Assembly (NCBI RefSeq): GCF_029893345.1 | Contig: NZ_JARXVE010000009.1 | Location: forward strand, 62,001 to 126,000 | Source: Mycolicibacterium frederiksbergense | Lineage (GTDB): Bacteria > Actinomycetota > Actinomycetes > Mycobacteriales > Mycobacteriaceae | Reading direction: 5' to 3' | Length of the DNA: 64,000 nucleotides | Shown: positions 8,814 through 16,494 of the stretch, piece by piece | Layout of the letters: each line of letters begins with the position of its first letter | Position numbering within the stretch: position 1 is the first letter of the stretch | The notes under the pieces: generated by a model | Told to the model about the DNA's origin: nothing | What the model saw: the letters and a program-made list of their open reading frames with translations, nothing else | Databases searched by the model: none | Translations under genes and position numbers: made by a program

Positions 8814-9569
8814 TCAGGCGTCGCGCCGGTTCAGCACGACCGCGGCGGCGACCAACGCGATCGCCACCCACACCAGGAAATAGAACAGCGAGCCCAGCTC
8901 GCCCCACGGAATGTCATAGGTCGGGAACAGCCACTCCACCTCAAGGAACCGGAACATGTTGGCGAACGGCAGCCACGGTCCGATCCGAGCGCCGTTGCCG
9001 GGCAGGTTGCCCAGCAACGGCTCGGCCACCAGTGGCCAGAGCAGCAGCACCGCCACCGCCCCGGCGGCAAACCGCACCAGTGCACCGACGGCCACACCGA
9101 GCACCGCGGCCAACGCGGCATACAGCGCGAATCCGCCGGCCACCCGCCAGGTCGCCGGGTTGGCCATCGACAGTTGGGTGCCGACCACCGGGTCGGCGAC
9201 CATCCGGGCCACCAGCACCGAGGCCAGCACCATGATCACCGCGCACACCGAGGAGAACGCCGCGCACACCACCGCCTTGGCGACCAATACCCGAGTGCGG
9301 CTCGGCGTGGCCAGCAACGTGGTGCGGATGAGCCCAGTGCGGTACTCCCCGGTCACGGTCATCGAGGACAGCACCATCAGCACCGGGACCCCGAACACCG
9401 CGACGCCCAATGCCGCCTTGGCCGGAAGCAGCGCACTGTAGGACGCGGACCAGCCCTGCATGGCCGCCAGCCCGAAGCTGAGCACCGCCACCCCGACCAC
9501 CGACCACAGCGGCGAGCGGGTGGTGGCCAGCTTGATCCGCTCGGCATCCAGCGCTGCCAGCGCACTCAT
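8814..9569 (-). CDS. ABC-2 type transporter permease
   Basis: A 251-residue membrane protein with about six hydrophobic segments, first at residues 21-40. Its soluble loop EYRTGLIRTTLLATPSRTRVLVAK matches the pattern seen in ABC-2 permeases of efflux and antibiotic-resistance type, just after the second membrane span. The GTG/ATG region overlaps the stop of the ATPase gene by 4 bases (9566-9569), making a two-gene operon. It forms the membrane half of a homodimeric or tetrameric exporter. The substrate cannot be told. Confidence 0.8.
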   Translation of the reverse strand: MSALAALDAERIKLATTRSPLWSVVGVAVLSFGLAAMQGWSASYSALLPAKAALGVAVFGVPVLMVLSSMTVTGEYRTGLIRTTLLATPSRTRVLVAKAVVCAAFSSVCAVIMVLASVLVARMVADPVVGTQLSMANPATWRVAGGFALYAALAAVLGVAVGALVRFAAGAVAVLLLWPLVAEPLLGNLPGNGARIGPWLPFANMFRFLEVEWLFPTYDIPWGELGSLFYFLVWVAIALVAAAVVLNRRDA

Positions 9570-10486
9570 TTCTGAACCGCCCGGTAGTCGACGGCATCAT
9601 CGGTGAGCTTCAAGTAGGCCTCCTCCAGCGAGGCCTGCCGCTGACTCAATTCGTGCAAGGTGATCAGATTGCGCGCCGCGAGATCGCCGACCACATCGAT
9701 GGCCACACCGCGCACGGTCAACGCCGCACCGTCGGGCTCGGCGTTCACCTCGAACCCGGCGTCGTCCAGCAGCTCACGCAGCGTCTCCAGCTGTGGGCTG
9801 CGCACCCGCACGGTGTCGGCCGAGGTGCCGCTGACGAACTCGCTGACCGTGGTCGAGGCGATCAACCTGCCCTGTCCGATCACCACCAACCGATCGGCGG
9901 TGTTGGCCATCTCGGCCAGCATGTGGCTGGACACGAACACGGTGCGGCCCTCGGCGGCCAGCGTGCGCATCAGGGTGCGCACCCAGTGGATGCCCTCGGG
10001 GTCCAAGCCGTTGACCGGTTCGTCGAACAGCAGCACCGGCGGATCGCCCAGCAGCGCACCGGCGATGCCGAGCCGCTGGCTCATCCCTAGCGACAGCGTC
10101 CCGGCGTTGTGGTCCCCCACCGAGGCCAACCCGACCATCTCCAGCACCTCGTCCACCCGGGTGACCGGGATCCGGTTGGCCGCGGCGATCCAGCGCAGGT
10201 GGTTGCGGGCGCTGCGGTTCGGGTGCGCCTGCCGCGCGTCGAGCAGTGCGCCGACCGTGCGCAGCGGATCCCGCAGCTCCCGGTACCGCTTGCCGTCGAT
10301 GGTCGCGCTGCCCGCGTTCGGGTGGTCCAGGCCGAGGATCAACCGCATGGTGGTGGTCTTCCCCGCGCCATTCGGCCCGAGAAAACCGGTGACCACGCCC
10401 GGCTCGACGGTGCATGTCAGATCGTCGACGGCGCGATGCGCTCCGTAGAGCTTGGTCAGCCCGGCCAGTTCGATCATGGCTCCCAT
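9566..10486 (-). CDS. ABC transporter ATP-binding protein
   Basis: A 306-residue ATPase. Walker A is GPNGAGKTTT (about residue 40), the signature is LSLGMSQR, Walker B is VLLFDEP, followed by the H-loop in VFVSSHMLAEM. The C-terminal 80 residues form the extra domain usual for drug/bacitracin-type ABC-2 exporters. Translation may start at 10486 or at the ATG at 10477; neither has a strong ribosome site. It powers the permease encoded next to it. Confidence 0.85.
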   Translation of the reverse strand: MGAMIELAGLTKLYGAHRAVDDLTCTVEPGVVTGFLGPNGAGKTTTMRLILGLDHPNAGSATIDGKRYRELRDPLRTVGALLDARQAHPNRSARNHLRWIAAANRIPVTRVDEVLEMVGLASVGDHNAGTLSLGMSQRLGIAGALLGDPPVLLFDEPVNGLDPEGIHWVRTLMRTLAAEGRTVFVSSHMLAEMANTADRLVVIGQGRLIASTTVSEFVSGTSADTVRVRSPQLETLRELLDDAGFEVNAEPDGAALTVRGVAIDVVGDLAARNLITLHELSQRQASLEEAYLKLTDDAVDYRAVQK

Positions 10487-10492
10487 GATGGG

Positions 10493-10810
10493 TTACTCAC
10501 CTCGCGTATCGGGGCCTGCCTGCGCCACCACCATATCCGCGACCGCGCGCATGCCGGCGGCGTTCGGGTGCAGCGGCGCGGGCCGGCCCGGGCGGGGCAA
10601 ACCGGGCCGGGTCGTCCAAGGCCGGGCCGACCAGGCATGGTGTGCCACGCTGGCTTCCCCAGCGCGAACCCATCCGCAGCCCGTCTTCGCGGCAGCCTCC
10701 CCGGTGAGTCGTTCCAGCGTGCCGGCGACGTGTCGCCCACATCGAGGGTGCATCCAGATCGCGGTTTCGTGCGCATTCACGATCTCAGCGCACGCTCGGC
10801 GGAGATTCAC
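10493..10810 (-). pseudogene. C-terminal remnant of an SGNH/GDSL hydrolase
   Basis: The frame opens at a GTG (10808-10810) that overlaps the thiG stop as GTGA and encodes 105 residues. Near its end it carries LHPNAAGMRAVADMV, the block V motif of SGNH hydrolases (catalytic His in HPN). The GDS nucleophile block and the other conserved blocks are missing, and the full family needs about 250 residues. I read it as a truncated hydrolase gene, its 5' part lost next to thiG. It could still be translated with thiG because of the overlap. Confidence rests on the one motif. Confidence 0.45.
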
Positions 10811-11565
10811 AACGCGGGGCTGGAGGCCTGCGCCCAGAACCGTTTCGGGATGCGCCCGGCCTGACGCGCCAGGTACCCGGCGGTGACGGCGGCACACATC
10901 GCGGCGGCCATGGTGGGCGGATCAGAGGCGCGGGTGACGGCCGTGGCCAACAGCACCGCATCGCAACCCAGCTCCATCGCCATCGCGGCGTCGCTGGCCG
11001 TGCCGATCCCGGCGTCGAGCACCACAGGCACCCCGGACTGCTCGACGATCATCTCGATGTTGTGCGGGTTGGAGATGCCCAGGCCGGTCCCGATCGGCGA
11101 GCCCAGCGGCATCACCGCCGCACACCCGGCATCCTCCAGCCGGCGGGCCAGCACCGGGTCATCGTTGGTGTAGGGCAGCACGATGAACCCGTCGTCAACC
11201 AATTGTTCTGCGGCCTTGACCAATTCGATGGCATCGGGCAGCAGCGTGCGTTCGTCGGCGATCACCTCGAGCTTGACCATGTCGGTGCCCAGCGCCTCCC
11301 GGGCCAGCTGCGCGGTGAGCACGGCCTCGGCCGCACCGCGGCAGCCCGCGGTGTTGGGCAGCGCCGCGATACCCAGCCGGTTCAGCAGATCCAGCACGCC
11401 GGTACCACCCGAAGCGTCCACCCGGCGCATCGCCACCGTGGTCAACTCGGTTCCCGAGGCCACCAAAGCCTCTTCCAGCACAGCCAGATTCGGTGCGCCA
11501 CCGGTGCCCATGATCAGCCGGGAACCGAACTCCCGCCCGCCGATGATGAGCTTTGAATCACCCAC
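10807..11565 (-). CDS. thiG: thiazole synthase ThiG
   Basis: A 252-residue TIM-barrel enzyme. It joins deoxyxylulose phosphate, dehydroglycine and the sulfur carried on ThiS thiocarboxylate to make the thiazole of thiamine. The Schiff-base lysine is in MVKLEVIAD; the phosphate-binding GSPIGTGLGISNP and LDAGIGTASDAAMAM segments are clear. It overlaps thiS by 8 bases and lies third in the thiO-thiS-thiG operon behind a TPP riboswitch. Length and sequence fit M. tuberculosis ThiG (Rv0417). Confidence 0.96.
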   Translation of the reverse strand: MGDSKLIIGGREFGSRLIMGTGGAPNLAVLEEALVASGTELTTVAMRRVDASGGTGVLDLLNRLGIAALPNTAGCRGAAEAVLTAQLAREALGTDMVKLEVIADERTLLPDAIELVKAAEQLVDDGFIVLPYTNDDPVLARRLEDAGCAAVMPLGSPIGTGLGISNPHNIEMIVEQSGVPVVLDAGIGTASDAAMAMELGCDAVLLATAVTRASDPPTMAAAMCAAVTAGYLARQAGRIPKRFWAQASSPAL

Positions 11566-11758
11566 CCTGCACCGCCGTCACAACCTCCACCCGCGCGCCA
11601 TCGGCCAGGGCGCGATCCCACTGCGAGCGGGGCAGCACGGTCGCATCCAACGCGACGGCGATCCCCTTGTCCGGGAACCCCCGGGTTTCCAGCAGTCGCT
11701 CGACGGTGATCTGCTCGTCCACATTGAGGGTCTCGTCGTTGACCGTGATGGTGATCAT
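11558..11758 (-). CDS. thiS: sulfur carrier protein ThiS
   Basis: A 66-residue ubiquitin-fold carrier that ends in the required Gly-Gly (AVQGG), whose carboxylate is turned into a thiocarboxylate and donates sulfur to ThiG. The start overlaps the thiO stop (ATGA, 11755-11758) and the end overlaps thiG by 8 bases. This tight packing suggests coupled translation of the three proteins. Confidence 0.95.
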   Translation of the reverse strand: MITITVNDETLNVDEQITVERLLETRGFPDKGIAVALDATVLPRSQWDRALADGARVEVVTAVQGG

Positions 11759-12771
11759 TTCGCTCCCACACTCATCTCGAGTTCAGCCGCGATCCGCTCA
11801 GCGGTCCACGGCGCCAATAGAAATCCGTTGCGGCCGTGCCCGACGGCCACCAGCGTGCGCTCGTCGACACGTTCGACGATCGGCAACCCGTCCGGCGACA
11901 TCGGCCGCAGCCCGGCCGCGGCCTCGGCGAGCTCGTACTCACCCAGCGCGGGCATCACCGCACACGCGTCGTCGAGCAGATCGCGCACCCCGCTGACCAC
12001 CGGCGCGGTGTCACGCCCGTGCTCGTACTGGGTGGCGCCGACAACGACACCGTCGGCACGCGGCACCAGGTACACCGGCCGCCCGTGAATCCGGGCCCGA
12101 ATCACCCGCTGCGGCACCGGCATACAACCCTTGCGCCACCGCAGCCGCAGCACCTCACCCTTCACCGGGTGCACCGGCAGGCCCGGCCACAGCTTCGGGG
12201 CGTCGATCCCATTGGCGATCACCCGCACGTCCGGGGCATCGGCGCCGTCCAGTTCGGACAGGTCCTCGACCGGCCCGGCCCACCGCACGGCCAACCGTTC
12301 ACACTGCGCGGCCAGCGCGTCGACCACGGCGCGGTTGTCCACCGCGAGTTCGGTGGTGGCCCGAAACCCGTGCCGGATGCCCTGCGCCAGCAGGGGTTCC
12401 ACGTCCCGGGCGGCGGTGGTCAGCTCGACCGGATGTCCTTGGGCCGACAACCACTCGGCGACCGTTCGCAGGTCGGCGGCGTCGGCCTGGTCGACGGCGA
12501 CCACCAACGATTCCCGCGCCGTCACCACTTCGGGCGCCAGCCCGTCCAGGAATCCCGAGTGCCACAGCCGCAGCGATTCCAGGCCGATCTGCAGCAGCCG
12601 TTCCTCGCCGGGCCAGCCTTCGCTGTGCGGGGCCAACATGCCGCCGGCCACCCAGGAGGCGCCGCGCTCGGCGGTGCAGTGCAGCCGCACCGTCCACCCG
12701 GCCAGTGTGGCCCGGCGTGCCACAGACAGCCCGATCACGCCGCCGCCGATGACGGCCAACGTTCGCGTCAT
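11755..12771 (-). CDS. thiO: glycine oxidase ThiO
   Basis: A 338-residue FAD enzyme of the D-amino-acid oxidase family. It oxidises glycine to dehydroglycine for ThiG. The N-terminal FAD motif is IGGGVIGLSVARR and the C-terminal GHGRNGFLLAPWTAE segment is typical. The ATG at 12771 is preferred since a GGGAG ribosome site lies 5 bases upstream within the 3' end of the TPP riboswitch. It is the first gene of the thiO-thiS-thiG operon and is divergent from thiE. Confidence 0.93.
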   Translation of the reverse strand: MTRTLAVIGGGVIGLSVARRATLAGWTVRLHCTAERGASWVAGGMLAPHSEGWPGEERLLQIGLESLRLWHSGFLDGLAPEVVTARESLVVAVDQADAADLRTVAEWLSAQGHPVELTTAARDVEPLLAQGIRHGFRATTELAVDNRAVVDALAAQCERLAVRWAGPVEDLSELDGADAPDVRVIANGIDAPKLWPGLPVHPVKGEVLRLRWRKGCMPVPQRVIRARIHGRPVYLVPRADGVVVGATQYEHGRDTAPVVSGVRDLLDDACAVMPALGEYELAEAAAGLRPMSPDGLPIVERVDERTLVAVGHGRNGFLLAPWTAERIAAELEMSVGAK

Positions 12772-12775
12772 ACCC

Positions 12776-12868
12776 GCTCCCTTCGCCGGCATGACCCGGA
12801 TCAGGTGTGACGGTCAGGGCCGGTCCGAATGCCCACTCTCAGCCCCTCGTTCCCGGGACTCCCGTATT
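12776..12868 (-). promoter_or_regulatory. TPP riboswitch (THI element)
   Basis: Read on the minus strand, the conserved THI-box parts appear in order: GGGGCTGAGAG, then CCTGATCCGGGTCATGCCGGCGA, then AGGGA, directly in front of thiO. The ribosome site GGGAG (12776-12780) forms the 3' edge of the aptamer, so binding of thiamine pyrophosphate probably hides it and stops translation of thiO and the coupled thiS and thiG. No separate terminator hairpin is seen, which favours translational control. Confidence 0.93.
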
Positions 12869-12911
12869 GCCCGTCCAGCGTACTAGGGCGGGCACCGGCT
12901 ACCGTCGCGGT

Positions 12912-13583
12912 GTGGAATCCCCCGTCGATCGTTTGCAGCGAGCCAGCCTGTACCTATGCACCGATGCCCGCCGCGAGCGCGGTGACCTGGCCGAATTCGC
13001 CGACGCAGCGCTCGCCGGCGGGGTGGATCTGATCCAGCTGCGGGACAAGGGCTCCGCCGGGGAGAAGCAGTTCGGGCCGCTGGAGGCGCGTCAGGAACTG
13101 GAGGCGCTGGAGATTCTCGGCGACGCCGCCCGCCGGCACGGCGCGTTGCTGGCGGTCAACGACCGCGCCGACATCGCGCTGGCGGCCGGGGCCGACGTGC
13201 TGCACCTGGGCCAGGACGACCTGCCACTGGATATCGCCCGCGGCATCATCGGCCCGCGTCCGATCATCGGCCGCTCCAGCCACGACGCCGAGCAGGCCGC
13301 CGCGGCCATCACCGAGGCCGTGGACTACTTCTGCGTCGGGCCATGCTGGCCCACCCCGACCAAGCCGGGCCGGACCGCGCCGGGTCTGGACCTGGTGCGC
13401 GCGACGGCCGCGCTGAACCCGGCCAAGCCGTGGTTCGCCATCGGCGGCATCGATGCGCAGCGGCTGGCCGAGGTGCTGGCCGCCGGCGCCCGGCGGATCG
13501 TGGTGGTCCGCGCGATCACCGCGGCCGAGGATCCCCGGGCGGCGGCCGAAGATTTGAAGGCCGCGATCAGAGCGGCCGGTTGA
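12912..13583 (+). CDS. thiE: thiamine-phosphate synthase ThiE
   Basis: A 223-residue TIM-barrel enzyme that couples HMP pyrophosphate with thiazole phosphate to give thiamine phosphate. LYLCTDARRERGDL, QLRDKG, VNDRADIALAAGADVLHLGQ, YFCVGPCWPTPTKPG and AIGGIDAQRL are family blocks and closely match M. tuberculosis ThiE (222 residues). A GTG start at 12912 gives that length. It is transcribed away from thiO, so the TPP riboswitch does not lie in its own leader. Its 3' end overlaps the Nudix gene by 17 bases. Confidence 0.95.
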   Translation: MESPVDRLQRASLYLCTDARRERGDLAEFADAALAGGVDLIQLRDKGSAGEKQFGPLEARQELEALEILGDAARRHGALLAVNDRADIALAAGADVLHLGQDDLPLDIARGIIGPRPIIGRSSHDAEQAAAAITEAVDYFCVGPCWPTPTKPGRTAPGLDLVRATAALNPAKPWFAIGGIDAQRLAEVLAAGARRIVVVRAITAAEDPRAAAEDLKAAIRAAG

Positions 13584-14115
13584 GCTCCAGCGGGAGCGAG
13601 GCCGTCACCACCCGCAGCCGCTGCCAGCTGGCGGCGAATCCGGGATGCAGCGGCAAGTCGGCGACCTCGTCCTCGGCCACCCAGCGCAACTCCGAGCTCT
13701 CCCGGTTGGGGATGGTCTGCAACGGTTCGGCCACATCGGCGATCACCGTGGTGTAGGTCCACTGGGTGCCGCCGATCCCGGCCACTTCGGCGGTCACCAC
13801 GGTGGTCCGGACCGTGAGCTGTCCGGCCAAGACTCCGGCCTCCTCATGGGCTTCCCGAACTGCGGCCTGCTCGGCGGTCTCGTGACTGTCCCGGGCGCCG
13901 CCGGGCAGTGCCCAGGTTCCGCCCTGATGACTCCACGGGGCCCGGTGTTGCAGCAGCACTGCCGCCGATCCGCCCGGCCACGGAGCCCGCAACAGCAGCC
14001 CGGCCGCGCCATGCCGGCCCCAGTATCGGGCGCCGCTGTCGGAAATCACCCAACCGTCACCGTCGCCATGCACCCGTACAGGATAGGGAACACCGCCGGA
14101 TTCGGTGGGCCCCAA
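13567..14115 (-). CDS. mutT3: Nudix hydrolase MutT3-like
   Basis: A 182-residue Nudix hydrolase. The full Nudix box is present (G-ARDSH-E-TAEQAAV-REAHEEAG), providing the metal-binding glutamates. HQGGTWALPGGARDSHET and the C-terminal DLPLHPGFAASWQRLR match what I remember of M. tuberculosis MutT3 (Rv0413), which sits beside thiE as here. MutT homologs hydrolyse oxidised or diadenosine nucleotides; the exact substrate is not settled by sequence. It lacks the extra C-terminal tail of the M. tuberculosis protein. Confidence 0.88.
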   Translation of the reverse strand: MGPTESGGVPYPVRVHGDGDGWVISDSGARYWGRHGAAGLLLRAPWPGGSAAVLLQHRAPWSHQGGTWALPGGARDSHETAEQAAVREAHEEAGVLAGQLTVRTTVVTAEVAGIGGTQWTYTTVIADVAEPLQTIPNRESSELRWVAEDEVADLPLHPGFAASWQRLRVVTASLPLELNRPL

Positions 14116-14206
14116 ATTCTGCGCGAGCCTAAACGCCCCCTCTTAGATAGTTTTTATAGAGTTGAGTCAGCCGTAAGCACCGAAACTAAATGAGGTCCGT
14201 GCGCAG

Positions 14207-15526
14207 GTGACTGTGGAGTTGGCACATCCCTCGACCGAACCGCTCGCGTCTCGGTCGCTGACCACGCCTGCCCATCAACGCTGGTGGTTTCTGTGGACCA
14301 CCCCCGGGCGCATCCTGACCATCGGTGTCGTGCTCGCCGGGCTGGTGATAGCCAGCGCGTTCGCGACGTCCACCACGATCAACGACCGCCAGCAGGCGCT
14401 GACCACCGTCCTCAACCACACCGAGCCGCTGTCGTTCGCGGCCGGCCGGCTCTACACCACGTTGTCGGTCGCCGACGCCGCGGCGGCCACGGCGTTCATC
14501 GCCGGGGCCGAGCCCCGCGATGTGCGGCAGCGCTACGAGCAGGCCATCACCGACGCCTCGGTCGCGGTGACCCGGGCATCCAGCGGGTTGACCGACGAAT
14601 CGCTGGTGCAGCTGCTGGGCCGGATCAACGCGCGGCTGGCCGTCTATACCGGTCTGGTGGAAACCGCGCGCACCAACAACCGCGCCGGCAACCCGGTGGG
14701 CTCGTCGTACCTGTCGGAGGCCTCGGCGATGATGCAGGCGCAGATCCTGCCCGACGCGCAGCGTCTGTATGAGGAGACCTCGGCCCGGGTGGATACCGAG
14801 ACGACGGCCTCCACCCGGATCCCGGCTCCGGTGATGCTGGTGGTGCTGGCCACCTTGATGTTCGGGGCCTTCGCCAACCGCTGGCTGGCGCGACGCACCC
14901 GGCGCCGGGTGAACATCGGTTTCGTGGCAGGTGGCCTGGCGGTGTTGATCATGCTGATCTGGGTGAGCACCGCGCTGGTGATCTCGACAGTGGACAGTCG
15001 CAGCGCCAAGGACACCGCCGCCGAATCGCTCAAAACCGTTACCAACCTGGCCATCACCGCGCAGCAGGCCCGGGCCGACGAGACGCTGGCCCTGATCCGG
15101 CGCGGCGACGAGAACCTGCGTAAGGAGTCCTACTACCAGCGCATCGAGGCGATGAAGGGACAGCTCGCCCGGTATCTGTCCAGCAACACCAGCATCGACA
15201 AGAGCGACCTGATGGGCGCCGAGGAGCTGCTCACCCGGTGGCGCGCGGCCGACGACCGGATCAACGCCTACATCGCGGTGGGCAACTATCAGGCGGCGAC
15301 GCAGGTGGCGCTGGGTACCGCGGAGGACGATTCAACACCTGCGTTCGACAAGCTCGATTCCGCGTTGTCCAAGAGCATCGAGGTGAGCCGCAGCCAGTTG
15401 CGCAATGACATCACCAGTGCCCGCCGGGTGCTGTCCGGCGCGACCGTGGGCGCCGCCCTGCTGAGTGTGGCGGCGGCGTTGGCGGTGGCGCTCGGGCTGT
15501 GGCCACGACTCAGTGAGTACAGATGA
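14207..15526 (+). CDS. glnX: GlnX membrane sensor (Rv0412c-like)
   Basis: A 439-residue membrane protein with helices at about residues 32-52, 207-222, 240-260 and 408-428; the loops are long and predicted helical and extracytoplasmic. In mycobacteria GlnX works with the solute-binding lipoprotein GlnH to sense external aspartate and glutamate and signal to PknG. The three genes lie here in one operon with 4-base and 1-base overlaps. A GTG at 14207 starts it. The 91 bases in front are AT-rich (TAGATAG, TTTATAGAG) and probably hold the promoter. Confidence 0.88.
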   Translation: MTVELAHPSTEPLASRSLTTPAHQRWWFLWTTPGRILTIGVVLAGLVIASAFATSTTINDRQQALTTVLNHTEPLSFAAGRLYTTLSVADAAAATAFIAGAEPRDVRQRYEQAITDASVAVTRASSGLTDESLVQLLGRINARLAVYTGLVETARTNNRAGNPVGSSYLSEASAMMQAQILPDAQRLYEETSARVDTETTASTRIPAPVMLVVLATLMFGAFANRWLARRTRRRVNIGFVAGGLAVLIMLIWVSTALVISTVDSRSAKDTAAESLKTVTNLAITAQQARADETLALIRRGDENLRKESYYQRIEAMKGQLARYLSSNTSIDKSDLMGAEELLTRWRAADDRINAYIAVGNYQAATQVALGTAEDDSTPAFDKLDSALSKSIEVSRSQLRNDITSARRVLSGATVGAALLSVAAALAVALGLWPRLSEYR

Positions 15527-16494
15527 TCAGAACGATGCAGAAGATAGCGACAGCCGTGGCGGCGGTCCTGGTGCTGGGCGGGTGCAGTCAGAGCGCGCCG
15601 CCGGTGACGCTGCCGACGCTGACGCTGGCGCCGCCCAGCCCGGCCGGCATGCAGGAAATGGCGCCGCAACCGGTGCGGGTGCCGGGTCCGCAGACCGACG
15701 AGTGCAATCGCACCGCCAGCCTGCGGCCGTTCAGCAACCAGGCCGAGGCCGACGCCGCAGTGGCCAACATCCGGGAACGTGGGCGGTTGATCGTCGGGCT
15801 GGACATCGGCAGCAACCTGTTCTCCTTCCGCGATCCGATCACCGGTGCGATCAACGGGTTCGACGTCGACATCGCCGGGGAGGTGGCCCGCGACATCTTC
15901 GGCACCCCCTCGCAGGTCGAGTACCGCATCCTGTCCTCGGCCGACCGCATCACCGCTCTGCAGAACAATGAGGTCGACATCGTGGTCAAGACCATGACCA
16001 TCACCTGTGAGCGCCGCAAGCAGGTGAACTTCTCCACGGTGTATCTGATGGCCCACCAACGCATCCTGGCCGCGCGTGACTCCAACATCTCGCAGCCGTC
16101 CGACCTATCCGGCAAGCGAGTGTGCGCGGTGGAAGGCACCACCTCGCTCAAACGGATTCAGGAGATCAGCCCGCCACCGATCATCGTCTCGGTGGTGACC
16201 TGGGCGGACTGCCTGGTGGCGCTGCAGCAACGGCAGGCCGACGCGGTCAGCACCGACGATTCGATCCTGGCCGGGCTGGTGGCCCAGGATCCCTATCTGC
16301 ACATCGTCGGGCCCAGCATGAACGACGAGCCCTACGGCATCGGGGTGAACCTGGAAAACACCGGACTGGTCCGGGTGGTCAACGCAACGCTGGAACGTAT
16401 CCGCCGCGACGGCACCTGGAACACGTTGTACCGCAAATGGTTGACGGTGTTGGGGCCCGCCCCTGCTCCCCCGGTCGCGAGGTACATCGACTGA
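15523..16494 (+). CDS. glnH: GlnH amino-acid binding lipoprotein
   Basis: A 323-residue lipoprotein (lipobox LGGC, Cys21) with a type 3 solute-binding domain: IVGLDIGSNLFSFRD, GFDVDIAGEVARDIFG, TMTITCERRKQVNFSTVY and the C-terminal RIRRDGTWNTLYRKWL. M. tuberculosis GlnH (Rv0411c) binds aspartate, glutamate and asparagine and passes the signal through GlnX. Here it has no permease beside it, which supports a sensing role. The start overlaps glnX (ATGA) and the stop overlaps the pknG start. Confidence 0.93.
   Translation: MIRTMQKIATAVAAVLVLGGCSQSAPPVTLPTLTLAPPSPAGMQEMAPQPVRVPGPQTDECNRTASLRPFSNQAEADAAVANIRERGRLIVGLDIGSNLFSFRDPITGAINGFDVDIAGEVARDIFGTPSQVEYRILSSADRITALQNNEVDIVVKTMTITCERRKQVNFSTVYLMAHQRILAARDSNISQPSDLSGKRVCAVEGTTSLKRIQEISPPPIIVSVVTWADCLVALQQRQADAVSTDDSILAGLVAQDPYLHIVGPSMNDEPYGIGVNLENTGLVRVVNATLERIRRDGTWNTLYRKWLTVLGPAPAPPVARYID

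Noticed and set aside
11793..11804. TCCGCTCAGCGG, similar to the island motif
   Set aside because: It is inside thiO, outside the island, and shows the chance level of weak matches.
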